Assembly (NCBI GenBank): GCA_944989445.1 | Contig: CALYLW010000562.1 | Location: forward strand, 281,472-345,471 | Length of the DNA stretch: 64,000 nucleotides | Reading direction: 5' to 3' | Origin: Ampullaceana balthica | Lineage: Eukaryota > Mollusca > Gastropoda > Lymnaeidae | Shown: positions 1 through 23,100 of the stretch, piece after piece | Layout of the letters: the number at the start of each line of letters is the position of its first letter | How positions within the stretch are numbered: position 1 is the stretch's first letter | Notes under the pieces: model-generated | The model's database searches: none | What the model saw: the letters and a program-made list of their open reading frames with translations, nothing else | Told to the model about the DNA's origin: nothing | Translations under genes and position numbers: made by a program

Positions 1-1333
1 GCGCCGACCATTTTCGGGGCCCGGAAATCGGCTATTTTCAATCGCCCCGGTCAATTCCGGTACGTCACAGAGTCAATCGGTAATCTTGTTTCCATTGTCT
101 ATATAAGATGGAAACAATAGGTTTTCAAGTGCCATTTTTGTTAATTCGAGGACGGCTCCTATTCTGATCGCGCTTTCATAATCAGATTCTTAGCGCTTGG
201 TGCAGAAAAACTTGACCTTGTCACTGGTAAGTAGTAAAAACATTTTTTTCTTAAAAACTATAATGAAGTTCGCACATGTTATTAAATGTTTGCGATTATT
301 ATCCAATTAAATAGCTATATTTAAAAAATGAAGTCAATCCGATGGTGGCATTTTGTTTAAATCATTCCTCTAAAGAAGGTATCCTTTGTGTGTTTTTTTC
401 CCGAGCTGGGAGGCATGACCCGGAAGTGATCTGCGTTGTTGTTTCTTAATGACTTAAAGGGGCTTACTATTAACGCTTTAAGAATGCTTTAGGAATCCAA
501 TTTAAATCGATTGTTTTTTAATGCAATCTATCGATTTTGGGTGGGATTTTAGGAACACAATAACTAATAAATGAAAATACACAAACAGCGCCATTTTAAA
601 ATTATAAATATAGATTTGCAGACACATTTCATAAGCGGTATATCGGTTAATGTCATTATCATTATTAACTGTCATTGGTTACGTTTGTGTATTACAAAAA
701 TAAAATGAGTACATTTAATTTTATTTTAATAATGTTATTATTATGGACAGTTTTAATATTCACCTTGACCCCCATTTTTTTTGTTGTAAAGTTTGTTTGT
801 TCTATATTCTTACTCCACCAAAAGTATTTATTTACTTTTACTTATGCCTATGCCCATTCTTTCTCTAACTCTGACTAGCTGACTCTTATTAATATTATTC
901 TTAAACTTACTAATACTAATTCTTTACTATTAAATATTATAACTAGTTAATAAATTAATATAAATTAGATATAGTAATAATGACCAATTAAAGAACAATT
1001 CAATTGTGGTAAATTACATAGCATTGATCATAGTTATAATTATAAATACGTTATTTCATTTTTCTCTTTCTTTTTTTCTTTTCAGAGATTATTCTACTTC
1101 TTGCTCTAGTCTACAGTTACAGACCATCAATTTAAATAATTTATATTATATAATTAATTTCATTATTTATTCAAAGTTTAAACTTATCTTTATTGATTTA
1201 TTTCATTATAATTGACTAGAGATTTGACTTAAACTATTTTTTATCACACATACTTTTTGTATTTATTGTCAATTTTTGCATATACTTGTACTAATTTTCT
1301 GCTTAGTAATATTATTTTTTTTAGGTAACAGCC

Positions 1334-1573
1334 ATGTCTCCACCACTTATTGAAGCACCTGGCACTTCTGTTGCTGCATCTGTTTCTACTACTTCTTCGG
1401 ATGCCTCCCAACCCAGGCCCAGTGTAGTGAATTCCTCAGCGCATCCGAAAGAAAATACTGCTCAAGATTATATGTCATATGTTAACACTTTTACATCTGA
1501 TAAAGGAACACCATTCACTAATGGCTTTGTTGATCATCACATCGTAACATCGTATGATGTGTTGTCTACATAA
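1334..1573 (+). CDS. Hypothetical 79-residue ORF in exon-like block
   Basis: The ORF starts with ATG in a fair context (GCCATGT) nine bases after a strong acceptor (T-rich tract, TTAG at 1321-1324). It ends at TAA 1571-1573, before a donor at 1606. The first half is rich in Ser, Thr, Ala and Pro; the second half has no domain I recognise. There is no signal peptide or membrane segment. It could be the N-terminus of a longer gene through an alternative splice, a short peptide, or chance. Confidence 0.25.
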   Translation: MSPPLIEAPGTSVAASVSTTSSDASQPRPSVVNSSAHPKENTAQDYMSYVNTFTSDKGTPFTNGFVDHHIVTSYDVLST

Positions 1574-2129
1574 AAAAGTTATTTTCACCTAGCCATCATG
1601 ATAATGTAAGTTTATAGATTAATATTTTCTTCAAATTTATTCTTATATACACTACAGTAAATTGATTAATAATTTTTATAAACAATCTGTAATTAAACTT
1701 TAAAAATAATTTGTAGATTTTAAACATTATTTACATTTATTTCAGGAATGTTTAAATATTTGCCTGAAAGAAGCAAAACTGAGGTATACATTTAATGCTG
1801 TGAACATGCACATGTAAGCAAATATTTTAGAAAAATAACGTTTCATATTGACAGCACATGATTTGTAAAGAAAATTTTTAAAAAAAGATGCCATAATAAT
1901 ATAAAAGTCATTAAAAAATTAGTTCTAATGTAGATGCATTTGCTTTTCTAGAAAATCAAATTTATCCTGAAAGGCAATTTTCTTCCTGGACTTGGAGCCT
2001 GCACATCGGAAATCTACTTAACCACTTTATTAATTCAAAAGACATGTTTGGACAACTCTACATTGGACTTGTCGCTACTTATGATGAAATAGCTATTTTC
2101 TGCATTTGGAGAAGTATCTATAAAATAAA

Positions 2130-3330
2130 AGGGACGATTTGTTATTTCGAAATTGGATTGCTTATTTTTCTACTTTGAGGAATAATTTATCTACATCTAC
2201 ACTGAGGACCACTGGTAAGTGCTTTCACAATTCTTGATTAGTTTTGTTTGTTCTATTAAAAAAATTTGGGTTAAAAAAATGTATATAGACGTTTTATAAA
2301 TATATCCAATATCCATTGCAGGGTATCACAACTGGATCAAACATAAAAGGAGGACTTTCTGACCACTACTTCTACATGGGAGGATTACTATACCATTTGA
2401 TAATTTATGAACATTGGTCAGTTTATAGGTTTAAATTTAATTTGCATAAAGTTATGTAACGCTAGTTATTCAACCTTAAGCCTTAAAGATAAAAAAACAT
2501 TTAAACATTTTTAGTGTAAATTTATTTCTATATAAATTTATTTTTCAGGACATCTTGAGCAGTGATCATTTTGCAAATACAAAACTGGACACTAAAGGAC
2601 AACCTTCACACTGGACATTACAAAAGCTCTTTGGAAAACTTTTAAAATACTTCCACAATTCACTAGGCTATTTTGGACAACTCACTTATCTACAATACAC
2701 ACTTGTTATTTCTAAATCGGACTATACTCATTTGGATCATTTGGATCAGTTAAAATATTTCTACATCAAACTTGACGCTTCCTTGGATTACTGTTTTTTT
2801 CTGCATTGGACTTGTATTTAAAAATAGGACTATTGTTATTTCTATATTGGATTACAATGAGGAATAATTCATCTACACTGACAACAACTGGTAAGTACTG
2901 TAACTGTTTTTGAATCATTTTGTTCTTCAATTAAAATATGATTTTCAAAAATAAAGCTAAATTTAAGATAGCAGCTTTAGAAATGATTCCATCGCAGGGC
3001 ACCACTATTGGATCAAAGAAAAACTGGACGACATTCTGAAGACAACTTCTACATTGGAGGACTACTACTGGATACACCATTTGATCATTTATAAGCATCG
3101 GTTAGTTATTGATAGGTTCAAATTTAATTTACTTACATTTAGGTTGCCCTAATTATTTAAACATTAACATATTACTTATTACATATCTTTTTTTTTAATA
3201 TAGCATATTTGTATACCTTGTATTGTAATTGTAATGTTATTTCTATATTAATTTTATCCTCAGGACATCTTGAGCACAAAAAATTTCGCAAATACAAATT
3301 TGGAGTGAGATACTTATGTGTGTGTGTCAC
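2130..3330 (+). repeat. Tandem duplication (~690 bp unit) of an exon-intron-exon segment
   Basis: About 2130-2821 and 2822-3330 align throughout. Both contain GAGGAATAATT..ATCTACA followed by ACTG|GTAAG, then GCAGGG with (A/T)CTGGATCAAA, then ACCATTTGAT.ATTTAT, and finally CAGGACATCTTGAGCA. Splice sites are kept in both units while the interior has diverged with indels. Short CTACA-TTGGAC-like motifs recur through the blocks. Confidence 0.7.
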
Positions 3331-3640
3331 TAGTGCCATGCAAACCTTCAGTAACTTCGGCAAAGCAATTTTAACAAATTATTACAATATTTTGAAGTAT
3401 TTATAACATATGTATAACTGAAAGATCATTTAGTTTTATAATTATATATATATATATATATATATAACTTTAATTAATTTAATAATTTTCTAAATTTTTA
3501 TTATTGGCTTTCCTCGTCGATGAACCTTTTTTTTCTTCTTTCTTTTCAGATTTCAATTGGTTCACTAACAAATAAACAGCAAGCAGTATCATTATAATTA
3601 TTAAATTATATCATTAAATAAATGAGGGAATAATCCCTGA

Positions 3641-4567
3641 AAGATATATGTTAGAAAGTTTGACCTTTATTGCTTTAAATTGATGCATGTTTCAATTTTT
3701 TTAAAAGAAATTACTTACCTTCTGCTAAAACAATGTCACCTTAATGCATGAGTCATTGCTATTTTGCTCTTGCAATTAGTTATTCTTAAAGCAAAATGAA
3801 TCATGCAACTATGCTGAAAATTTGACGGGTTTATCTCAAACGGTTACAAAGTTATGACATTTTTAGTGACAAAAGTTTCGATTCGCGGTCACAGATTTCG
3901 GAACAATTATATAAGGAAAAACTCAGGCACTAAAAATGCCATAACTTTTTAACCAATTGATGTAGAAAAAAAATCTTGGTAGTTCTGAATTGCAATTTGC
4001 ACGCTCTTTCTAATGGTATAGGTTTGATTGAGATCAGACAATTTTGAATTTTTTTGTCAAAGTACCTAACAGTGATCACTACTAACTACTATCACATCTT
4101 TAAGTAAATCTTATTGACTTCATCTAAGACATGTCAAGAGGCTAAAAATAAATCTCTAGTATTGATTGAGCAAAGCCAAAGTACTTTGGGTAGGCCCGGC
4201 CTATGAACAATTATTAACTATAGCCTACCATGCCATAGCCATAATCTGACTTGCTTGGTAAAGAAACAGCTGAGGCAATTTAAACGTAAATCCAAGTTAC
4301 TCAATTTTAAAAAGCATAAACTGGTGGATCTCTTTGGACAGCCGTTTAAAAATATTTCAGCACTAAGAACTTTCTCAACACCTGCTAGCCTCCACTCGAC
4401 TGGCTGTTGCTGCCTTAGACAGCACATGGCATGGACATGCGTGTTGCAGAATATCTCGAAAGGAACTTGCCATACTTACTATGTATGCACCTTTATGCAA
4501 TAACAATGGATACATTTTAAACAAGCACATATCGTACATACAAGGGTAGCTGCAATACTTCAGTTCA
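3641..4567. other. Non-coding stretch with an old dispersed repeat
   Basis: No gene is recognised. Segment 3820-4075 (GGTCACAGATTT, TATATAAGGAAAAA, CTTTCTAATG) resembles 34640-34870 and looks like an old unclassified repeat. The remainder is plain AT-rich sequence, probably HABP4 intron 1. Confidence 0.45.
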
Positions 4568-4572
4568 CTAAC

Positions 4573-4786
4573 CTTCCTTTTTCACTACTGGCTGTTCAGG
4601 CACTTTGGCTTTGGTCTCGGGCACAGCTGTCTTCTTCTGTTTAGATTTAGACGGCTTCTTTTCTCCTTCATCTTTCTTCTTCTTGGCTTGCTCCTCCTGC
4701 CTGGATAAAGCCTCTAAAGGATCCTCATCTTCGTCCAGGAAGAGCGCAAATTTGTTATTTACAGCTATGCCGTATTGATGGTCCAT
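4573..4786 (-). CDS. HABP4: HABP4/SERBP1-family RNA-binding protein, first coding exon (partial gene)
   Basis: The ATG is at 4786 (GAAAATGG context) and the exon encodes 71 residues plus one base. It ends at a donor, GAAG|GTTAGT. The N-terminus YGIAVNNKFALFLDEDEDP followed by LEALSRQEE matches the conserved start of the SERBP1/HABP4/vig family, in which a VxNRF-LLDDExDPL motif is followed by a Lys/Glu-rich basic stretch; here K-rich residues cover about 33-70. The family binds RNA and ribosomes and clamps inactive 80S ribosomes. No further exon is visible to the left, so the RGG-rich body lies outside the window. It is divergent from ZNF367, with 556 bp between the two start codons. The family is secure; HABP4 rather than SERBP1 is suggested mainly by the ZNF367 neighbourhood. 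Confidence 0.8.
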
Positions 4787-5342
4787 TTTCCTCTTTAGCT
4801 GAGAGGATGTTGTTAGATTAGGACCCTACGGCCTTTTCCCCGATAAGACTTCAGTTTGTCAAGATGGCGTGCTTCGCGCACAAAATAATGCGCATGCAAG
4901 GTGAATTTTCCAAAACTACTTCCGGTGATGTAATTCAACCAAATTTGGCGAATGCGGACTAATATTTAGAGAAATATACTTGTTTGTTCAATATTTTATT
5001 GCTTTTCAAATATTTTAAAAACACTTAAATGTTTGCACGTATTTCCCTGATTAAAAATTAATATTTCTAAATATAAAACTGTGTTTGAATACTTCTTTTG
5101 ATTTCTAGTTTATACACATGTTTTAACTAGTATTTTTTGGTGGTGTTTCCCAGTACCTGGTCTATTTTTAATGAAACACATTTCTTTTTTTTTCTTCTGT
5201 TAATGAGGGTAGGGGGAGCGCGACAGGCATAGGCTTGAAAATGTAGCTGAAGGAACGTACCGTTTTCACAAAATTAAAACTAAGTTAACCTTTAAGGGAA
5301 ACTTATTGCAAATGTGTTTAGTGTTGGATTTTGCACGCAAAA
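4787..5342. promoter_or_regulatory. Divergent promoter between HABP4-like gene and ZNF367
   Basis: The 556 bp between the two start codons hold a YY1-like AAGATGGCG (4861-4869), a perfect NRF1 consensus TGCGCATGCA (4889-4898) and an ETS core ACTTCCGG (4918-4925), all within 65 bp. No clear TATA box is seen. This is the usual make-up of a TATA-less bidirectional housekeeping promoter. An out-of-frame ATG at 5311 precedes the ZNF367 start. Function is inferred from motifs. Confidence 0.6.
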
Positions 5343-15825
<10,483 letters not shown>

Positions 15826-18800
15826 TTATCATGTTCCAGAATGGAATGGAACTGTAGCATACAATTTTTAGTAACAATATTTGTAAAAAAAAATCAATAA
15901 TCAAGTTATTAAAGATTGTTCATAATTTATAGCAAAGTAGTTTAGATGTGTAAGTGCAGTCCATAAAGAATAGTGTAAATTTAAGCTCACCACCACTAAC
16001 AACGTTTTATTCATCAGCCACTGCTAACAACATCGTCGCAGTTAACTGCCATTATTACATTTTAAAATATTTTACTTCTCCAGAGGAAGATACAAATTAA
16101 ATATTCATTCATTATGTTGTGCATCACAAAATTTTTTTAACTACAGCCTTCACATTTGTTTCTGCTTTCAAATCTGTTCATAAATGATGTTTACGATAAT
16201 GCTCAATTTTGTTACAAATTTATGAGTATTTTTTGTCAGCTTGTTTTGATTTTTTTATATTTCACACTATTTAAAAAAAAATTGTTATAATATGTGTTAT
16301 TTTAAAAAATATCTTTTATATCAGACAGAAGCTTTATGTTTTTTACAATTAAAGTGTTCAAGGATGCTACATTTATTAATTGATATCCAAGTATTGCCTA
16401 CCAAAGCAGCACCAAATGCATTTGTAGGCCATTAAAATATAACCACTCTCCGTGTCAATTTAATTGTAGTTTAAGAGTATAAACTGGATAACTAGTTGAT
16501 TTATTTTTTTTTATTAGTGATTGCACAAACAAGAAGTAAAACTAAATTAATTTTTTTTTACTAACAGGTTCAAACTTAAAATTCATTTCAACATATTTAA
16601 CTCTTCTTATTCTTATTAAGCGGAGTAGGTGGTAGACTGCTGCAAATATCATAACATGTTTTTACAGACATTTTAGAAAGGAGATGTATGTTCATATGAT
16701 TATTAAATGAGTATTTAATGTGCTTATAAAAGAAATTTGCAGTGTCTAAATCTTGTAATCCAAACATCATTTTGATGAGAAAATGATCGAATTAACCTGG
16801 ACATGTTCTACAGATATTTTTTTTCCCTTTAAATAAATGTGTGGGGCTTACAGTTAGTTTTGCTCAAATTCTAATTTTCATAGAATCTGTTTATAAGTCA
16901 GTCAATGAACGTTCATTTTTCTCTACATCTATAAATTATATATGTACATTACTTGTCAAACAAGTACTGAAATTCATGTTAAACACCAGATGTTAATAAT
17001 TTACAAATGAGCATTTTAACCTTATGCAACAAAGAGGTGATGAAGAGAGGGGATATGGAGGGTTTGGTCTACTTAGGTTGGCATCTCTAATCTTAAAATG
17101 GAGGGAAGGCATTTTTTAAAAAACTGCTGAATAATTTGTGGAAAGTGATAGCAAAATTGTGAGCCAGTCCCGGACAGCACCTACCCTTGTTACCTCAAAT
17201 TGACATTTAAAATACAATACATAATTTTATAGTTTCTTTTTTGCTGGGTTATGAGACAAAATAATATTTACTATTATGATGCATATTGATTAGGTCTGCT
17301 GTCATTTAAGATTAATTAAAATATCATTTTAAAATGTTTGTATCAACAATTAATTGTGTTGCATATTTTATTGCTTTTATTGAGCTCTGCTGAGTAGATT
17401 GCCAATGAGAAATGTTCCTCACTTGAACCATTATACTTTTAATATGCTGGTGTGTTTGTGTAGTTGGTAGAAAAAAAGCAGTGCTTTATATATATATTGT
17501 AAATATTGATTTGCACATTAATTTTTCAAAAACTTATGTATGATTGGATAAAACGAGAACCTCTAATGAAAAACATTTGTAATTAATATTGTTCTTAACA
17601 GTAGGATTTGTATTCCGATCATAATAGTCCATTCCCCATATTTTATCTGCATCAAGCTATTTACTTTAAAAAGAAAATTAAGGTATATTGCTGCAATCTC
17701 ACAAAGTGTTAACATTACCATAAGTCATAACTTAATCAGCCAAATGTGCTTCAAATCATTCCTTTTAGGGTAGAAAATAACTGCCATTTTATTCATCATG
17801 ATTTTCATGTTTGGATAATTATTTAAAGATAGGTTCTGCCTCATGAATATAAAAGCAATACATTAAGTTGTGTTCAAAATAATTTTACAATTTATCCTCA
17901 TTATTTAACCACAAAAATATATCATTAATTTTTGTAATTTTAAATATCTTTAGATAAGTAATATTTTTTTGTTAATTGTTTCAAGCAGCACCATAAGATA
18001 TGTTCAAAATTGCAAGTGTTCAATATAATTTGTTAAAATTATGTAGAAGAGATATTCATATGTTTAAGTTTAAAAATCAAGATTATTTCTTCCTCAAAAG
18101 CAAGTTGGTCTCTGATCTCTATTTTTCTTACAGCTTTACATTTATTCAGTAAATAAAGGGTAACCTATTGTTAAAAAGATGAATCTTTTAATTGAAAATG
18201 TACAATAAAATAGGAAAATTATATTAAAAATCCAGGTTAATTTTGAGGTTATAAAAGTTTTTGAAGTTTTGTTAACATTTTATATCTATATAATTTTTTT
18301 TATATTATTCTCTATATATAATTATAAAATTAACAATGTCAGTTAACCAGGTTAAGATTTTATTGTTCATCATTTCAGTTTATTGCTGAGTATGATTTGA
18401 TTATGTTAATAAATACCCTACTGGGTTAATATGCCAATAAGACATGCCGTCCTGAAATGTAAATAATTTTATTTTCCATTATTTTTGTAGTTTCAGATGT
18501 CTATGCTGTAATTTAAAACTGTAAGTGATATATAAAGTGATACAAATTAATAGTTTTATTTAGGTACTGGTATTTGTCATTCCCAATTACTTTTGTGATT
18601 TTATTATGATTTCACAAATTTTAAAATTCATTCTGTTTCTTGCATGTGATATTTAAGTTACATAATTTATTAACATTATTTATGAGCTGATGTTGATAAA
18701 ATGTTTTCTACAAAAATTATGTGTTTTAGAATTTTAGCTCTATTATTTTTAAAGAATACTCTTCATCAAATGTTTCCTTCCATAAACTACAAATATATTA

Positions 18801-19308
18801 GCTTCATATGGAAGTTAAATAAGCAATTAAATGCATGATAAATATCATGTATAGCAATTTTTTTTAAACTTGTAAAAAAAATGATTGAAAAATTGAGATA
18901 TCACAAGGATCAAATTGAAAATGAATTAAGTATGCTACTTACCTAATTTAAATATAAAATAATATAAGAACTTGTAAATTTTTGTCCCTTACCAATTAAT
19001 ATACTATTCCAAATTATTATGTTCATTTTGGCACCGAATGAGCAACTAATATATTAACAAATTTGAAGAAGAAAAATTATATTGTATTAAATTTTTTTAT
19101 TATACCAAGACATAGATGATACATTTGTGTCAGAAAAAACAACAAATCACTCATTCTTATTGTGTGTGCTTAGTAATTAAAATAAACTATTGTGCTGAAA
19201 TTTGAAATCAAGTTGAGTCAATTTTTTAATACTTCATAAATTATGATAATTCAAAATGTTTCTTAACCCTCAGAAATTTTGTCTAAGTTTGAAATGCTGC
19301 TAGTGAAC
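15826..19308. other. ZNF367 3' UTR and convergent intergenic region
   Basis: This lies between the ZNF367 stop and the EIF2B2 stop, which converge. AATAAA signals in the plus direction occur at 16832 and 18152. No ORF or structured repeat is recognised. Confidence 0.55.
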
Positions 19309-19877
19309 TAGGATTGTTAATTTCATTGTTTTTGGCAAACCAATTATGTAAATCCGATTTTAAACCGGTTATCGTTTATGACGTGGAATAAGGAAATGAC
19401 ATCACAGTTTTCGTTGAATTAAGAAAATGCCGTCACACGCAGAGCTGTTTCTGGGCTGGCGAAGATGGTTTGGAAACGGTGGAATTAACAAAATGATGTC
19501 ACACACAATACATAATGTTATGTCTAGCCTACATCATGATTTTGACAATAGAGACTGCATTTATTACGTCTATTTTTGTCGATTTCGGACATCAATGAAC
19601 TAAAACGTTACACTTTTTACCAAACAATAAATGTTTTAATTTACAAATACACTGCACAGAGAGCTCAAAACTTATAAATAAGCACACCCTGGCGGCCATT
19701 TTGGCTGAAAATATCAGCAAATGCAGGAATACATTTTGTTCGAATATTTTTTAAGTTTTCAGTACGGAAATGATTTTAAAAAATAAATAAAATTGGATTA
19801 TCATTTGGGACATTTTAAAAATGATTATCACTTTCAAAACTGATAATCAGATTTCAGATTATCGTTTAACAACCCTA
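19309..19877. mobile_element. Non-autonomous hAT element (TAGGGTTGTTAA family), short copy
   Basis: The left end TAGGATTGTTAA and the right end (TTGTTAGGGTT on the other strand) are inverted, with subterminal AAACCGGTTATCG and TGATAATC motifs near both ends. Flanking 8-mers TAGTGAAC (19301-19308) and TAGAGAAC (19878-19885) differ at one base, as expected for an aged hAT target duplication. A longer copy of the same family is at 38040-39375. No coding sequence. Confidence 0.85.
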
Positions 19878-20114
19878 TAGAGAACACAACATTGTTCAGA
19901 CAAAATTGTCATTTAGAAAAGTATGATCTACACTCAGAGGATAACAGCACAAGTACCTAGAACTAGAAGTTGTTCAAATTTAAGATAAACTTATTCTATT
20001 GTTTTAGTTAGTATGTATTATTTATCTGCTATCTTCGACAATTTTCATTTATGAATTTTGACCTGATATCTAATTAATCTAGGAAAAAGAAGAAAAGAAA
20101 TTTGTCTCTTCAAA

Positions 20115-23100
20115 CTAAGGTTTATTTCTCTCCCAGTTCACAACATCATCAGGATGGTAGAAATCTTTGACTAAACGATACATATAGGAAACAGACTGTG
20201 CACCACTGAAATAAATAATTGTTGAAATTATTATCAAGAACAAGGGTTGTCTATGAGTTACACATATTAGTGGCGATTTTTCAAATATAATTTTAAAGTT
20301 AGCATTCATCATTTCAAATTGAATTAAAATTTATTTTAAAAAAATATTTGGAAACAAATTTAAGAAAAATTATTAAAAAATTATATAATATAAAACGATT
20401 TCAAACAGAGTATAACAGATTGAATAGATTAGGATTTTAAAAGCTTCTCTACATTCTGTATTCCAATCATTGGTTTTAGTAAATCTCACAATTCAAGTCT
20501 AATATACACTAATATCTTTCCCTCTTATACCATGGCATGAGGTTTGGGGGAAACTGGTTAGGATTGTTGGAAGTTTATGTATATTCAGTATTTTAAATAC
20601 AAAATAAAGGTGACTTGATGTTTTGGTAAAAAGATGCTATTAGTAATACTTACTTGTTACTAACAATCATATATACCAGATCAGGAGGTACATAATCAAA
20701 AACAGGAGTCATAACTTCAACCTTTGACAGAAGTTCAGCATCTTCATAATCAAGAAGCTCAGACGGGCTGGCAAATTTATTGAATGAAGCCTGAAATTTT
20801 AATTGAGCTTCATTTAATTCTAATATTCTTTTTGAATTTTAATTTTCAATTTGACTAAAATTCTTCTAGCCCCACTAGCTCCTTACATTTATAAACACTG
20901 GAAAACATTAAAGTATTCTTATAAAAAAAGGCATACTTTTATAATCTTTTATAAATGTGAAACTAAATTAGGAAAGTAAAGAAAATGCAACTGATTTTTT
21001 TTTAAATGAATTTTAAGAAAATGTATCCTGTCTTAATTAATAATTGCCCTTTTTATTTCATTTTATTTTATTATTAAATGTAGTCTTATTTATGAAAAAT
21101 TTCTAAAAATCAATCAAAACATTTCAAAAGAAAAAACATTTTAACATTTTAAAAGAAATATAAAATGATCGGTTATTGAATTAGTTAATTTTTTCATTTA
21201 AATAGCTTTTTTTAATTTACAAAATGTATGATTTTAATATAATGGTTTTAATTTTATTTTCCTCTAATTTAAATGAAATTTATCTGTTTATTTGATAACA
21301 TACTCACGTGCTTTGGTGTACTGTGAAAAAGGGGGGATAATTTATACATACTTGAACAAACGATCACCTGAGGGGAAAAATACTTGTGAAATAAGAAATA
21401 TGTACATTTTGTAGGAACAATTATAATTTTAATAAATTGGCAGAATTTAAATAATTTTATCTCAAAACATTAACATAGTGTATTACAAATTTCTTTTGAA
21501 TCTGAACATTTGCTTTATTTTGCTTAATAAGGAGCATTAAAATAATTGCAAAAAATATTTAGACTTCTTTATCAAGATATCTCAGTGTTTCAAAATTTAT
21601 AACCCTTCCAAGCAAATCAGCACCCATATAAAAAATCAATTAAAAAAAAACACAAGACTTGCAGTGCACATTTAAACAATCCTAAAAAGACAATCCATCA
21701 CTTTCAAAGTAAAAAAATTATTGTTTGTAGTTAGATTGTTTTCCCCTTCAAATTAACAGTTTATTTTACACATACCACTAGCAATGTCATAAAAAAAATA
21801 TAGACACATATGTTGACTCGATTCAGATGTAATTAAATTTAATTATGCTAGCTCTCATAAAACACATGATTTTATTTATTTTAACTCCAGTGAAAAAATC
21901 TCAATCTAAAAAAATGTATTGTTTTCTTATCTTATAGCATAATGTTTTACAATGAAAAGGGAAAATATGTGATTATGAGAGATATTTTACTGTAACTGGT
22001 GTTTATGTTCTTTCATTATACATGTGAATTTAGACTGACCTTCAAAGTGTTTGAAAACCTTGGACAAAACAGACCAATGTAAATTATAAAAATTGACATT
22101 AAGTGCTATTGTTTATTCTATGATTAAAGAAATTAACTTTCAAATCAACACTTACAAATCTAAAGTTGATGCTGACTGCAAAACAGTGACACATAACCAT
22201 TCAGGAACATTGCGGAATAAAAGTATTTGTATAATTAATTAAGGCAGTGGCTATTGAGACGCTAATGTCTTAATAGCCTACAGGCTATTGATACGCAAAT
22301 GAATAAATAAATCATGTTTCTAAAACTCAAGAGCTACAAGTAAGCCATAATATTAAAGAGTTTTATAAATAAGTTTAAAAATAACAAATTTCAACAAGTC
22401 TTTCTCGTCGCATGAATAGAGCGATGGACAGCTGAACTGGTGGTCCAGGGTTCGATTTTCAGTTGAGTAAACTTTTTTTTTAACATCAATTGATAATTAA
22501 TAATATTTTTTTTCATGGTTGACAGAATCACATTTTAGGTTTAGTGATAGGTTTAAGGGTGTGGGTTAGGTTTAGTGATAGGTTTTAGGGTTTGGGTTAG
22601 GTTTAGTGATAGGTTTTAGGGTTTGGTTTAGTGATAGGTTTTAGGGTGTGGGTTAGGTTTAGTGATAGGATTTAGGGTGTAGGTTAGGTTTAGTGATAGG
22701 TTTTAGGGTTTGGGTTAGGTTTAGTGATATGTTTTAGGGTTTGGGTTAGGTTTAGTGATAGATTTTAGGGTTTGGGTTAGGTTTAGTGATAGGTTTTAGG
22801 GAAAGTTACTCCGTTCAATTTTTCTTATCCCCTTTTTTTATTTGCGTCTCAATAGCCTGTGGGCTATTAAGACGTTAGCATCTCAATAGCTACTGCCATT
22901 AATTAATGACCAATATTTCAATAAAAACACAAAATGATTTGTATGCTTGTATCTTAAGGTTCAGAAGAAATAAAACAATGTTATGAGATATCCACACTGA
23001 CTCACATGTTTGTTGTGTTCTTTTGCCAATACTGCCATGATGTTTGTACCAGTCACTGCCTTCAGGCTAGATTTAAAAAGCCACAATAGTTTTACATTTG

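Larger units (their letters stand above)
1..3640 (+). other. Putative spliced transcript region of unknown function (lncRNA or eroded gene)
   Basis: A series of exon-like blocks with good plus-strand splice signals is visible: a 5' block ending at 226 (ACTG|GTAAGT), 1325-1605, about 1746-1813, about 1952-2215, 2322-2416, 2549-2890, 2998-3100 and one starting at 3265. AATAAA signals lie near 3570-3620. Only the 1325-1605 block has an ATG-started ORF of note (79 aa). The later blocks have stops in most frames, and the duplicated exons differ in length (95 versus 103 nt), which argues against conserved coding. The region would lie antisense within HABP4 intron 1 if that gene extends leftwards. 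It could be a long noncoding RNA, a decayed gene or an unrecognised retroelement; I do not recognise it. Confidence 0.35.

Noticed and set aside
22535..22800. CRISPR-like spaced repeats
   Set aside because: Units are directly tandem without spacers and the genome is eukaryotic; it is a minisatellite inside a MITE.
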